Below, one piece after another: positions 23,610-30,909 of a DNA stretch of 41,891 nucleotides. Position 1 is the stretch's first letter. Every line of letters begins with the position of its first letter. The stretch covers positions 1-41,891 of the forward strand of contig DASXBZ010000119.1 of the NCBI GenBank assembly GCA_036491435.1, written 5' to 3'. The stretch is from Bog-473 sp036491435. Its GTDB lineage: Bacteria > Actinomycetota > Acidimicrobiia > Acidimicrobiales > RAAP-2. The notes below the pieces were generated by a model, which ran no database searches, was not told where the DNA came from, and saw only the letters and a program-made list of their open reading frames with translations. Both the position numbers and the translations under genes were made by a program.

Positions 23610-24404
23610 TCAGCGCAGAGGAGAAAGGCCAGTCAGCGTCGAGAGCATGCTCTCGCTGTAGTGGATGCCGCCGGACGTCACCGCTACCGCTTCTTTCTCC
23701 TGCACGATCAGGCCGCTGCTCGGCACGATCCAGAAGTCGGTCGGGTTCGTGCCGGCCTGGCTGCCGTCGAACGTGAGGGTGATGCGGGTGTGCTCGACGC
23801 TGACCGAGTGGCCGGCAATCGACATGGTCGACTGCCCCAGCGCCTCGCCGGCGAGCGCCACCTTCTCGGCCGGGCTCTGCAGGGTGCACCTCGCGGCCCA
23901 ACTCTTCCCCGGAGTTGCATTTGGCGGCAGCAGGTAGGCCGTGGCCGGGCAGGTCACCGTTGAGGTCGTGTCGGAGCCGGCGATCGATTCTTGGGTTACG
24001 AGGCGCGGCACGGTGAACCCGCCGTTGGGGCCCGCGCACTCCGTCGTCGTCTCGGTGTGCTGGGTGAGAGGCACCCAACTGACGGTGGCGCAGGTGCCGC
24101 CCGTCACGATCATGGAGGTGGTCGGGGGGAACGAGCGCGCCATGCCCGGGAGGCTCAGGCTCTCACCGCCGGTCGTGCGGTAGGAGTAGACCCCCGGTGA
24201 CGGCAAATGATCGAGCAGCGCCTGAAGCATCTTCTCGGTCTGCTCGCGGCGGTAGATCCGCAGGGCTTCGCGCAAGCCGACCGGTGACGAAACCGTGCGG
24301 AAGACAAGGGCCCACGCCGTCCCGCCCGCGGAACTGACGATCACGAAGGCCAGGATCAGGACCGAAAGGAGCCGGTGCTGCTGGACCCAGTGCCAGACGA
24401 TCAC
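23610..24404 (-). CDS. Membrane-anchored protein of unknown function
   Basis: A 264-residue protein with a short cytosolic N-terminus, one signal-anchor helix (about 13-34: LSVLILAFVIVSSAGGTAW) and an exported domain. The exported part begins with a helix (LREALRIYRREQTEKMLQAL), then YSYRTTGGESLSLPG, and a beta-rich body with four cysteines (GTCATV, TECAGP, VTCPAT, ARCTL) that could form two disulfides. It ends DFWIVPSSGLIVQEK. I know no named family. The start is GTG at 24402-24404, with a TAGGAT box 6 bases upstream. It converges on the dehydrogenase gene. Confidence 0.75.
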   Translation of the reverse strand: MIVWHWVQQHRLLSVLILAFVIVSSAGGTAWALVFRTVSSPVGLREALRIYRREQTEKMLQALLDHLPSPGVYSYRTTGGESLSLPGMARSFPPTTSMIVTGGTCATVSWVPLTQHTETTTECAGPNGGFTVPRLVTQESIAGSDTTSTVTCPATAYLLPPNATPGKSWAARCTLQSPAEKVALAGEALGQSTMSIAGHSVSVEHTRITLTFDGSQAGTNPTDFWIVPSSGLIVQEKEAVAVTSGGIHYSESMLSTLTGLSPLR

Positions 24405-24410
24405 CCCGAA

Positions 24411-24416
24411 ATCCTA
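24411..24416 (-). promoter_or_regulatory. -10 box (TAGGAT) for a leaderless mRNA of the membrane-anchored protein
   Basis: On the minus strand GGTAGGAT is followed by TTCGGG and the GTG at 24404, a 6-base spacer. The GGTAG plus TTCGGG context resembles the boxes at 9036 and 14578. Confidence 0.6.
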
Positions 24417-24450
24417 CCCCCGAGGCGCGAAAGGCAACCTGCTGCCGGTG

Positions 24451-25812
24451 TCAGGGCTGGTCTGGGACCCAGTTGCCGTGGAACCCGGCCGGGACCCGCT
24501 GCGGGAGCTCGACGACGGCCTGCGGCTCGCCAGCCGGGTCGGCCGCGTTGAGGATGTAGAGCGCCGAGGTGTCCTTCTCCGGCGAGTAGGCGAGCGTGAG
24601 CAGCCAGCCGTCGTCCTCCGCGGCGTCGTCGGCGCGCGGAACGAAAACGGCCTCGCCCACGCCGGCCCCTCGGCCGAAGGAGCGTTCGACCGTCGTGCCG
24701 CGCTCGAAGTCGTGGCACACCAACATCGACTCGGTTCCCAAGATGTCCTCGGTTGTGCCGACTGCGACGGCGTAGCCGTAGCGGTGCGGCCGGCCCACGA
24801 CCCGCTCGTCGACGCGCGGGAACTCCTGTCCGTGGTCGTCGAGACGCTCTTCCTTGACGGCGCCCCCGTTCCCGTCGAGATGCCACCGCTCGAGCGTCGG
24901 TGTGCCCTCGCTCGGCCCGAGCAGGTGGGTGCGGAACATCGAGGGATGCCGCACGACGTCGAGAACGACCCCCTTGCCGCCAGGCTCGTCGTAGGCGTTC
25001 ATGACGTGGAACACGTAACAGGACTCGACGTCGTGCCAGACGACCTCGGTCGAGTCACCCTCTCGCGGCAAGAGACCCACCCGCGAGTGGTAGCCCTCCT
25101 GCCAGCGATAGGGAAAGCTGGCCCCCTCGGCCACGGCGTCCATGCTGAAGATGACAGGAAGATCGAGCAGCACGATCGCCCGTTCGGTGATCGCGCAGTC
25201 GTGCAGGCTGACCGATCCCCCCATCGTCACCTTGCGAGATGAGCGCACGCGGGCGTTGGTGTCGACGATGCTCACCTCCACGTCGTCGCCCCAACCCCAG
25301 AAGTACGACACCGCGTAGAGTTCGCCGCTCTGCGGGTCGCGCTTGGGATGGGCGGTGTAGCCACCGTCCAGCGTGCCATCGAAGTCGCATGGCCCGACGG
25401 TTTCGAGCTCGTTGGTCAGTTCGTAGGGCAACGAGCCGGCCTCGACGATGGCGAACGTGCGGCCGGCGTGCCCGATGACGTTGGTGTTCGAGGCGAAGTC
25501 CATGTCGCCGTGCACCGGTCCCGGCTTGGGGTCTTCGCCGAGTGCTTGCGCGACCCCGGACGAGCGGACCCAGCGGTTGCGGTACCACTCGGCGCGGCCG
25601 TCCCGGAGCCGGATCCCGTGCACCATGCCGTCACCGGTGAACCAGTGGTACTTCGCCGGATCGGGGGCAATGACCGGGTTAGGGCCGTTGCGCAGGTAAC
25701 GCCCAAACAACTGCTCGGGAATCGAGCCGGAAACGGCCAGTTCGGTGGCTGTCAGCTCCTCGTGCACCGGCGCGTAGTTCCCCACCAGGTACGGGTTGGT
25801 GACGGTAGCCAT
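24451..25812 (-). CDS. Carotenoid cleavage oxygenase family protein
   Basis: A non-heme iron dioxygenase of the carotenoid/apocarotenoid/stilbene-cleaving family, splitting a conjugated double bond into two carbonyls. The 453 residues form the seven-bladed propeller. The four iron-binding histidines are placed as expected: H155 (TAHPKRDP), H204 (SLHDCAI), H269 (YVFHVMNAYD) and H445 near the C-terminus (FHGNWVPD). The family opening LFGRYLRNGPNP and the lid segment HWFTGDGMVHG are present. The ATG at 25812 has GGAAGGGG upstream; a longer frame is Arg/Pro-rich and rejected. No carotenoid-synthesis gene is in the window, so the substrate (carotenoid, apocarotenoid or lignostilbene) is open. Confidence 0.92.
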   Translation of the reverse strand: MATVTNPYLVGNYAPVHEELTATELAVSGSIPEQLFGRYLRNGPNPVIAPDPAKYHWFTGDGMVHGIRLRDGRAEWYRNRWVRSSGVAQALGEDPKPGPVHGDMDFASNTNVIGHAGRTFAIVEAGSLPYELTNELETVGPCDFDGTLDGGYTAHPKRDPQSGELYAVSYFWGWGDDVEVSIVDTNARVRSSRKVTMGGSVSLHDCAITERAIVLLDLPVIFSMDAVAEGASFPYRWQEGYHSRVGLLPREGDSTEVVWHDVESCYVFHVMNAYDEPGGKGVVLDVVRHPSMFRTHLLGPSEGTPTLERWHLDGNGGAVKEERLDDHGQEFPRVDERVVGRPHRYGYAVAVGTTEDILGTESMLVCHDFERGTTVERSFGRGAGVGEAVFVPRADDAAEDDGWLLTLAYSPEKDTSALYILNAADPAGEPQAVVELPQRVPAGFHGNWVPDQP

Positions 25813-26057
25813 GAATGCCCCTTCCGTTCGCTGAGAACGACGGGCCCAACGATAGGCACGAATAGGCGTGTGAACAACGTGTGACCCCATCGGGGCGTTC
25901 TCACGAAAACACGACGCTTCCTCTGGAGGCCGCGCTATGGTTCTCCTCCGAGGGCACCACCAGCAATGCTTTGGAAATCCCTCTGGCTCGCAAGAGCTAC
26001 CGGCCATGGCCCCCGATGGAATGGGCTAAATCTGGCCAGGAGAGGAGTGGATTTTCA

Positions 26058-26261
26058 ATGGCTACTGGTTCCGTGAAGTGGTTTAACGGTGAGAAGGGCT
26101 TTGGCTTCATCACCCAAGACGGTGGGGGTCCCGATGTATTCGTGCATTACAGCGCGATTTCAGGTTCGGGCTACCGCAATCTCGAAGAAGGACAGAAGGT
26201 CGAGTTCGAGACGAACCAAGGCCCCAAGGGGCTGCAGGCCGCCAACGTGCGCGCCATCTGA
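26058..26261 (+). CDS. Cold-shock protein (CspA family)
   Basis: A 67-residue single cold-shock domain that binds single-stranded RNA and DNA as an RNA chaperone. It shows VKWFNGEKGFGFI (RNP1) and DVFVHYSAI (RNP2), with the usual length. The ATG at 26058 is preceded by AGGAGTGG about 10 bases upstream. The 245 bases between the divergent oxygenase and this gene leave room for the long structured 5' leader common in csp genes, though I could not model one. A perfect terminator follows the stop by 23 bases. Confidence 0.95.
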   Translation: MATGSVKWFNGEKGFGFITQDGGGPDVFVHYSAISGSGYRNLEEGQKVEFETNQGPKGLQAANVRAI

Positions 26262-26284
26262 GCGTCTCACGTGCAGGCTTGACG

Positions 26285-26318
26285 ACAGAACCCCGCCTCT
26301 TCGGAGGCGGGGTTCTGT
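26285..26318. terminator. Perfect intrinsic-type terminator with UUCG tetraloop
   Basis: A 15-bp perfect stem: ACAGAACCCCGCCTC at 26285-26299, loop TTCG, and its exact complement at 26304-26318. It ends the cold-shock gene and, read on the other strand, the convergent phosphatase gene. Only a short T-rich run follows. Confidence 0.88.
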
Positions 26319-26345
26319 TCGTTCACGGCAGTCCGTGACGCACGC

Positions 26346-27104
26346 CTACCAGTAGGGCCGGCGCTGGCGCGTGGTGACGTCGAGCACGGCGGACGCGTAT
26401 TCGGGACGGCACACCACCAGGTCGGGCAGCCAGGCGTCGGGGTCTCCGTAGCGCAGCGGCTCCGCGTTGAGCCGGCTGGCGTGGAGGCCGCTCGCCAGCG
26501 CCACCGCGGCCGGTGCGCACGAGTCCCACTCGTACTGGCCGCCGGCGTGCACGTACACCTCTGCATCGCCGAGGATCACCGCGGCAATCTTGGCTCCGGC
26601 CGATCCCAAGGGAACCATGACGGCGCCCAGCGCCTCGGCGACGTCGTAGGCCACCTCCGGGGGGCGGCTGCGCGACACGACGAGCCGCGGTGGCTCGCCT
26701 GTGGGCGGCTTCAGCACAGGAGGCGCCCCCGTCGACAGCACCATGTCGAGCGCGGGCAGCGCGACGGCACCGACGGCTGGCGCGCCACTGACCGAAAGGG
26801 CGACGTGCACCGCCCAGTCCTTGCGTCCCCGCTCGCGGAACTCGCGTGTGCCGTCGAGCGGGTCGACGATCCACAGCCGGCCTTCGTTGGCGACGTGCTC
26901 GAGACCTTCCTCCGAACGGACATCGTCGCCGGGATACAGGCGGTTCAATTCCGAGACGAGGAGGTGGTGCGACATGTGGTCGCCCGCCGCGCCCAGGTCG
27001 CGCGTGCCCGCGGGTGGTGCCTCGCGGAGCTCCATCAACGCCCGGCCGGCCAGCACCGCGAGCGCGGCCGCGTCGCGATGCTCCGCTGAAAGATCGTCGG
27101 CCAT
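26346..27104 (-). CDS. Inositol-monophosphatase-family phosphatase (CysQ-like 3'(2'),5'-bisphosphate nucleotidase)
   Basis: A Li-sensitive Mg-dependent phosphatase. The closest role is hydrolysis of 3'-phosphoadenosine 5'-phosphate (PAP) to AMP, which would recycle the product of sulfotransferases like the one at 4661. The 252 residues contain the metal-binding Glu (RSEEG, 65-66), WIVDPLDGTREF (D81, D84) and YEWDSCAPAAVAL. GGQYEWDSCAP is the CysQ form. The ATG at 27104 is used; a longer frame would overlap the response-regulator stop at 27116. It lies 12 bases downstream of the regulator gene on the same strand, so may be cotranscribed. Confidence 0.87.
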   Translation of the reverse strand: MADDLSAEHRDAAALAVLAGRALMELREAPPAGTRDLGAAGDHMSHHLLVSELNRLYPGDDVRSEEGLEHVANEGRLWIVDPLDGTREFRERGRKDWAVHVALSVSGAPAVGAVALPALDMVLSTGAPPVLKPPTGEPPRLVVSRSRPPEVAYDVAEALGAVMVPLGSAGAKIAAVILGDAEVYVHAGGQYEWDSCAPAAVALASGLHASRLNAEPLRYGDPDAWLPDLVVCRPEYASAVLDVTTRQRRPYW

Positions 27105-27115
27105 GGGCCCTTGTT

Positions 27116-27793
27116 CTAGACCAAACGCCTGTCGGTGGCCCACCTCGTGAGCTCGTGACGGGTGGACAGCTGCAATTTGCGCAGCACGGACGAGACGTGG
27201 GACTCGACCGTCTTGGCCGAGATGCTGAGGTCCCGCGCCACTTCCTTGTACGTGTAGCCCCGGGCGATCAGACGCAGGACCTCGCGTTCGCGCGGGGAGA
27301 GCTGGTCGAGCTCCGGGTCGAGCCCGGCGGCCGGCGCCGCGCCTCCGTGCGCGAAGGCATCGAGCACGAATCCCGCGAGGCGGGGCGAGAAGACCGCGTC
27401 ACCTGCGGCCACCCGGTAGACCGCTTGGAGCAACTCGGGCCCGGAGATCGTCTTTGTGACGTAGCCGCGCGCGCCCGCCCTGATCACGTCGATGACGTCC
27501 TCGGGTGCGTCCGAGACCGAGAGGGCGAGGAACTGCACCTCTGGATGGTGTGGCAGCACCCCACGCAGCACGGCCAGCCCGCCACCGCCGGGAAGGTGCA
27601 CGTCGAGTAGCACGACGTCGGGCAGGCGCTCACCGATCAGCTCGATCGCCGCGTCGGCGTCGTCCGCCTCGCCCACCACCTCCACCGCGTCACCGAGCTC
27701 CGCCTTCACGCCGGCCCGGAACACCGCATGGTCCTCGACGAGGAAGATGCGAGGGCGGCCCCGGGGTGCGGGGACCTCTCCGCTCGCGGTCAC
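27116..27793 (-). CDS. NarL/LuxR-type response regulator, partner of the PspC histidine kinase
   Basis: A two-component transcription factor. The receiver domain (about 14-130) has acidic E20-D21, phospho-acceptor D64 (VVLLDVHLPG) and K114 (YVTKTISG). The LuxR HTH (about 165-210) reads LSPREREVLRLIARGYTYKE and AKTVESHVSSVLRKL. The length of 225 fits. The GTG start overlaps the kinase stop as GTGA (27790-27793), so the two are co-translated and are surely a pair. Its likely target is the divergent PspC/DUF1707/MMPL gene run (inference). Confidence 0.93.
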   Translation of the reverse strand: MTASGEVPAPRGRPRIFLVEDHAVFRAGVKAELGDAVEVVGEADDADAAIELIGERLPDVVLLDVHLPGGGGLAVLRGVLPHHPEVQFLALSVSDAPEDVIDVIRAGARGYVTKTISGPELLQAVYRVAAGDAVFSPRLAGFVLDAFAHGGAAPAAGLDPELDQLSPREREVLRLIARGYTYKEVARDLSISAKTVESHVSSVLRKLQLSTRHELTRWATDRRLV

Positions 27794-29028
27794 CGCACCC
27801 GTTCGCGTCGGGGCATGCGGAGCTGGACCTCGGCCCCTTCGCCGGGAGCCGACCGGATGACGGCGTCACCGCCGAAGCGGGCCACCCGCGCCTCGATCGA
27901 CTGCGCGATGCCCTGACGGTCTTCCGGCACGGAGGAGCGATCGAAGCCCTGGCCGCGATCACGCACGTAGATCTCGACCGCATCCGGCTCGACCTCGGCG
28001 AACACGGAGACCTGGTCGGCACCCGACCACTTGGCCGCGTTCACCGTGGCTTCGCGAGCCGCGTCGAGCAGGGCACGCTGGGCATCGTCGAGCTCGCAGT
28101 CACCGACCACGACGACGTGCACCGTGATGCCGTGATCCGCCTCGACCTGCCGCTGCAGCAGACTGACCCCCTCGCCCAACAGGGTCGCCTCGCCACCGAT
28201 CACACCGGGTGACCTTCCCTCGAAGAGCCAGGCGCGCAGTTCCCGTTCCTGGGCCCGCGCCAGGCGCACCACGTTCTGGGGGTCGTCGGACGACCGCTGG
28301 ATCAGCGCCAACGTCTGGAGCACCGAGTCGTGCACGTGCGCAGCCATCTGGGCCCGCTCCTCGGCCCGGACGCGCGCTTGGCGCTCGGCGATGAGGTCCC
28401 GTACCAGGCTCAGCCACCACGGCCCGAACACGATCACCGCCGCCGCGACCACCAGTGCCGCACCGCCGACGGGCTTGAGCGCGGCGACGGTCGTGTGCCC
28501 CTCGACCAACAGCACGATGCCAACGGCCCCGATCGCCAGGCCGACGACGATGCGCACGATCAACAGGCGCCGCCTGCCCTGCCCGTGGACGTCCGTCCCG
28601 AGGAGCGGGACGACCTCGTGGTCGATGAAGTCCTTCTCCGACTCGTTGGCGTTGCGCCAGATGAGGACGACGACGCCGGCCGCGAGCAGGGTGGGCCAGC
28701 TGATGAACCCGAGGAAGGGCATGTGCAGACTGCTCGTGATGACCGACAGCAAGACGAGGACGGGCACCAGCACGGCGACGACGAGGCGGATGCCGCGCTT
28801 GTCCCTGATCGCCCGCGAGTAGATGTTGCTCGTCTGGCCCTGCATCGGGATCATCAGCCACGCGACGGCGTAGACGAAGACCATGACCCCGCTGGCGAGG
28901 CAGAGCAGCACGGTGCCGATGCGCACCCAGGTGACGTCGATGCCGGTCGCCTGGGAAACGGCGCCGCAGACGCCGCCGAGCACGCGGTTGTCCTCGGTCC
29001 GACGCAGGGAGCGCAACTTGCGCGCCAC
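27790..29028 (-). CDS. Sensor histidine kinase with N-terminal PspC domain
   Basis: An envelope-stress-type sensor kinase. A PspC domain (LRRTEDNRVLGGVCGAVSQA, then membrane helix about 36-60) is followed by about four further helices (82-100, 107-124, 152-174, 186-206). The dimerisation/phospho-acceptor helix has H232 (HVHDSVLQTLALIQ), the HisKA_3 type, and an HATPase part follows with EATVNAAKWSGA and VRDRGQGFD. The ATP lid is short. I give the first canonical start, GTG at 29028, but no ribosome site or -10 box precedes it. The frame stays open upstream with His-rich, coding-like sequence to about 29275 (see findings). The kinase is coupled to the regulator by GTGA. Confidence 0.88.
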   Translation of the reverse strand: MARKLRSLRRTEDNRVLGGVCGAVSQATGIDVTWVRIGTVLLCLASGVMVFVYAVAWLMIPMQGQTSNIYSRAIRDKRGIRLVVAVLVPVLVLLSVITSSLHMPFLGFISWPTLLAAGVVVLIWRNANESEKDFIDHEVVPLLGTDVHGQGRRRLLIVRIVVGLAIGAVGIVLLVEGHTTVAALKPVGGAALVVAAAVIVFGPWWLSLVRDLIAERQARVRAEERAQMAAHVHDSVLQTLALIQRSSDDPQNVVRLARAQERELRAWLFEGRSPGVIGGEATLLGEGVSLLQRQVEADHGITVHVVVVGDCELDDAQRALLDAAREATVNAAKWSGADQVSVFAEVEPDAVEIYVRDRGQGFDRSSVPEDRQGIAQSIEARVARFGGDAVIRSAPGEGAEVQLRMPRRERVR

Positions 29029-29371
29029 GTTCTCATGGCCGTGGTGGCGATGGTGCGACCAGTCGTGGTGACCCCGGTGGCGCCACGGGGGTCCGTCCCA
29101 CTCCGCGTCCGGGCTGCCCGAGGTCGGCGTCTCGGGGGCCCGCGGGATCTCGCGCGTCTCCGGGAGCGCGACGGGTAGCGGTTCGGTCGGGCCCCCGCTC
29201 TCGGCGAGCGGGAACGGGCCTGATTCCTGTGCCTCTGTGATACCTCGATGATCGCGCGGCCCCAGGAGGCCGGGCCATCAGGGACATCCCTGAGGGGTCG
29301 GGGTGCCCTTCAGGGTCCGACCAGGGTGTTTCCCGATTCACCCACGGGCCCTGCGTCGTCAGAGTGGGCTC
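29029..29371. other. Divergent region between PspC kinase and PspC gene, including a possible kinase N-terminus
   Basis: No separate gene called. On the minus strand the kinase frame stays open from 29029 to a TGA at 29278-29280 without any ATG, GTG or TTG. An ATC at 29239-29241 would begin a sensible peptide. The remaining part (about 29281-29371) should hold the promoters of the divergent gene run. On the plus strand nothing looks coding here. Confidence 0.5.
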
Positions 29372-29734
29372 ATGGACACCGCACCGAACGAGACCCCCGA
29401 GAGCCAGGGCGCTGCCGAGGCTGCCAGCGCGCCCTCCTCGACCACCACCTCCCAGCCACCCCCCAGCCAGGCCGCCGGCCACGACCACAGCCACGAGATG
29501 CGCCTCCACCGCCGCCACGGTGGCCGCATGCTCGGTGGCGTGGCCGTCGGCCTGGCCGACTACTTCGACGTCGACCCGGTCCTGATCCGCGTCGGGTTCG
29601 TCGTCCTGGCCTTCGTGGGCGGCCTGGCCGTGCCCCTCTACCTCGCCGGATGGGCGCTCATCCCCGACGAGGACACCGACACCTCGATTGCAGAGGAGAT
29701 CCTCGCCCGGGAGCGCACACGCAGCGCCTACTGA
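29372..29734 (+). CDS. PspC-domain membrane protein
   Basis: A 120-residue protein. The N-terminal 45 residues are disordered, Ser/Thr/Pro-rich then His-rich (HDHSHEMRLHRRHGG). They are followed by a PspC domain: GRMLGGVAVGLADYFDVDP with one or two membrane helices (about 73-97, VGFVVLAFVGGLAVPLYLAG) and WALIPDED. PspC proteins take part in the phage-shock/membrane-stress response. It resembles the N-terminal PspC domain of the kinase encoded on the other side of the divergent region, including the His-rich lead-in. The ATG at 29372 is chosen; the preceding frame is Arg-rich. It is the first of a plus-strand run. Confidence 0.87.
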   Translation: MDTAPNETPESQGAAEAASAPSSTTTSQPPPSQAAGHDHSHEMRLHRRHGGRMLGGVAVGLADYFDVDPVLIRVGFVVLAFVGGLAVPLYLAGWALIPDEDTDTSIAEEILARERTRSAY

Positions 29735-29805
29735 AGGATCCGTCGAGAGCGTCACATCCGAGCGATACCAAACGTCTACTAGGACAGAGAAGGAGACGAC
29801 ATCCG

Positions 29806-30273
29806 ATGCGCTACCGCTGGGACCCCGCCTACCCCATGGGCCGACGGGACAGCACGTCCTATGACACGGGGCTGCGGGCATCCGACGACGAGCGCAACGC
29901 GGTCGCCGACAAGTTGTCCCGGCACTATGCGGAGGGCCGGCTCGACGAGGGCGAGTTCAAGACCCGCCTGGATGCGGCCATGTCGGCCACGACGCGGGGC
30001 GACCTGAACGGGCTGTTCCACGACCTGCCCAGACTTCCCGAGCCCGCGCCACCACCGCCGACGCGGCGCCAGCGCACCGTGCCGTGGTTGTTCCTCCTGG
30101 CTTTCGTGGCCGTGGTCGCGGTGGCCACGCTGCCCTTCTATCCGCTGTACCACGTGCCGTGGTTCCTCTTCGCGATCGTTGGCTTCCTCCTCTGGCGGCG
30201 CGCCGCCGGGGGCCACTGGCACCACCATCACGGCAGCGGGGCGAGCCGTCCGAGCTCGGTCATGGACCACTGA
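29806..30273 (+). CDS. DUF1707-domain membrane protein
   Basis: A 155-residue protein. The N-terminal domain is DUF1707 (SHOCT-like): LRASDDERNAVADKLSRHYA, then EGRLDEGEFKTRLDAAM and DLNGLFHDLP. A Pro-rich linker, two membrane helices (about 93-108 and 112-128) and a His-rich C-tail (GGHWHHHHG) follow. DUF1707 proteins are small actinobacterial membrane or regulatory proteins of unclear role. A strong AAGGAG site lies 9 bases before the ATG at 29806. It sits 71 bases after the PspC gene and 20 bases before the cNMP-fold gene, so it is part of the envelope cluster. Confidence 0.88.
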   Translation: MRYRWDPAYPMGRRDSTSYDTGLRASDDERNAVADKLSRHYAEGRLDEGEFKTRLDAAMSATTRGDLNGLFHDLPRLPEPAPPPPTRRQRTVPWLFLLAFVAVVAVATLPFYPLYHVPWFLFAIVGFLLWRRAAGGHWHHHHGSGASRPSSVMDH

Positions 30274-30293
30274 ACACACAGAGAAAGGACCTC

Positions 30294-30827
30294 ATGCGCA
30301 CCCACCTCCCCCACCCCCAGCGCACCCCGAGCGAGCCGGCCCTGCACGAGGATCTCGCACGCGCCCTCCGTGCCACGCCGCTCTTCGCCGGCCTGCCCGA
30401 GGACGAGCTCGAGGAGCTCACCGTGGACTGTGAGCTCTGCACGGCCCACCCCGGACAGGTCGTCCAGGCCCAGGACGTGCCCGTTCGTTACTGGCACGTC
30501 ATCACCGGTGGCCACGCCGTCGTCCAGCGCGACGGCACGCCGATCGGCCTCCTGGGCCGGGGCGACTCCTGGTCCGAGCACTCCTTGCTCAACCAGCTGC
30601 GCTCCTCCATCGCAGTCGTGGCGCTCTCGCCTCTCACGCTGCTGACCCTGAGCCAGCGCCGCTTCTTCGCGGTACCCGAGCGCTGCCCGGTCCTGGCCGG
30701 ACGGCTCGTCGCCCGGTCGGCGACGTCGGCCGACCGCTTGGCCCTGCCCGTGTTCAATGCCCTCGTCCACCTGGACCTGGCGAGAGGTAGAGGCACCGAA
30801 GACCACCTGGCAGGCCAGTACGATTAG
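30294..30827 (+). CDS. Cyclic-nucleotide-binding-fold protein without HTH
   Basis: A 177-residue protein with a single Crp/cNMP-type beta-roll (about 25-140). It opens with a helix (DLARALRATPLFAGLPEDEL) and has VVQAQDVPVRYWHVITGG and a cassette-like GRGDSWSEHSLLNQLRSS with Glu and Arg in place. It ends in a helix. There is no DNA-binding domain and no enzyme domain, so it may sense a ligand or act through a partner, or the pocket may be degenerate. The ATG at 30294 has AAAGGA upstream, 20 bases after the DUF1707 gene. A second cNMP-fold protein, the HPP fusion at 6448, is in this window. Confidence 0.8.
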   Translation: MRTHLPHPQRTPSEPALHEDLARALRATPLFAGLPEDELEELTVDCELCTAHPGQVVQAQDVPVRYWHVITGGHAVVQRDGTPIGLLGRGDSWSEHSLLNQLRSSIAVVALSPLTLLTLSQRRFFAVPERCPVLAGRLVARSATSADRLALPVFNALVHLDLARGRGTEDHLAGQYD

Positions 30828-30909
30828 GGCCGCCCGGCGGCGCCGGTAAACGGCGCCGCTGCGTTCCCCCCAATCGCCCGAAACCGAAACCTCTGGAGGA
30901 AACTGCCTC

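Noticed and set aside
29033..29881. 282-codon minus-strand frame over the PspC gene
   Set aside because: Covers a clear plus-strand PspC gene and the start of the DUF1707 gene; it has no family resemblance. Distinct from the open kinase frame reported above.
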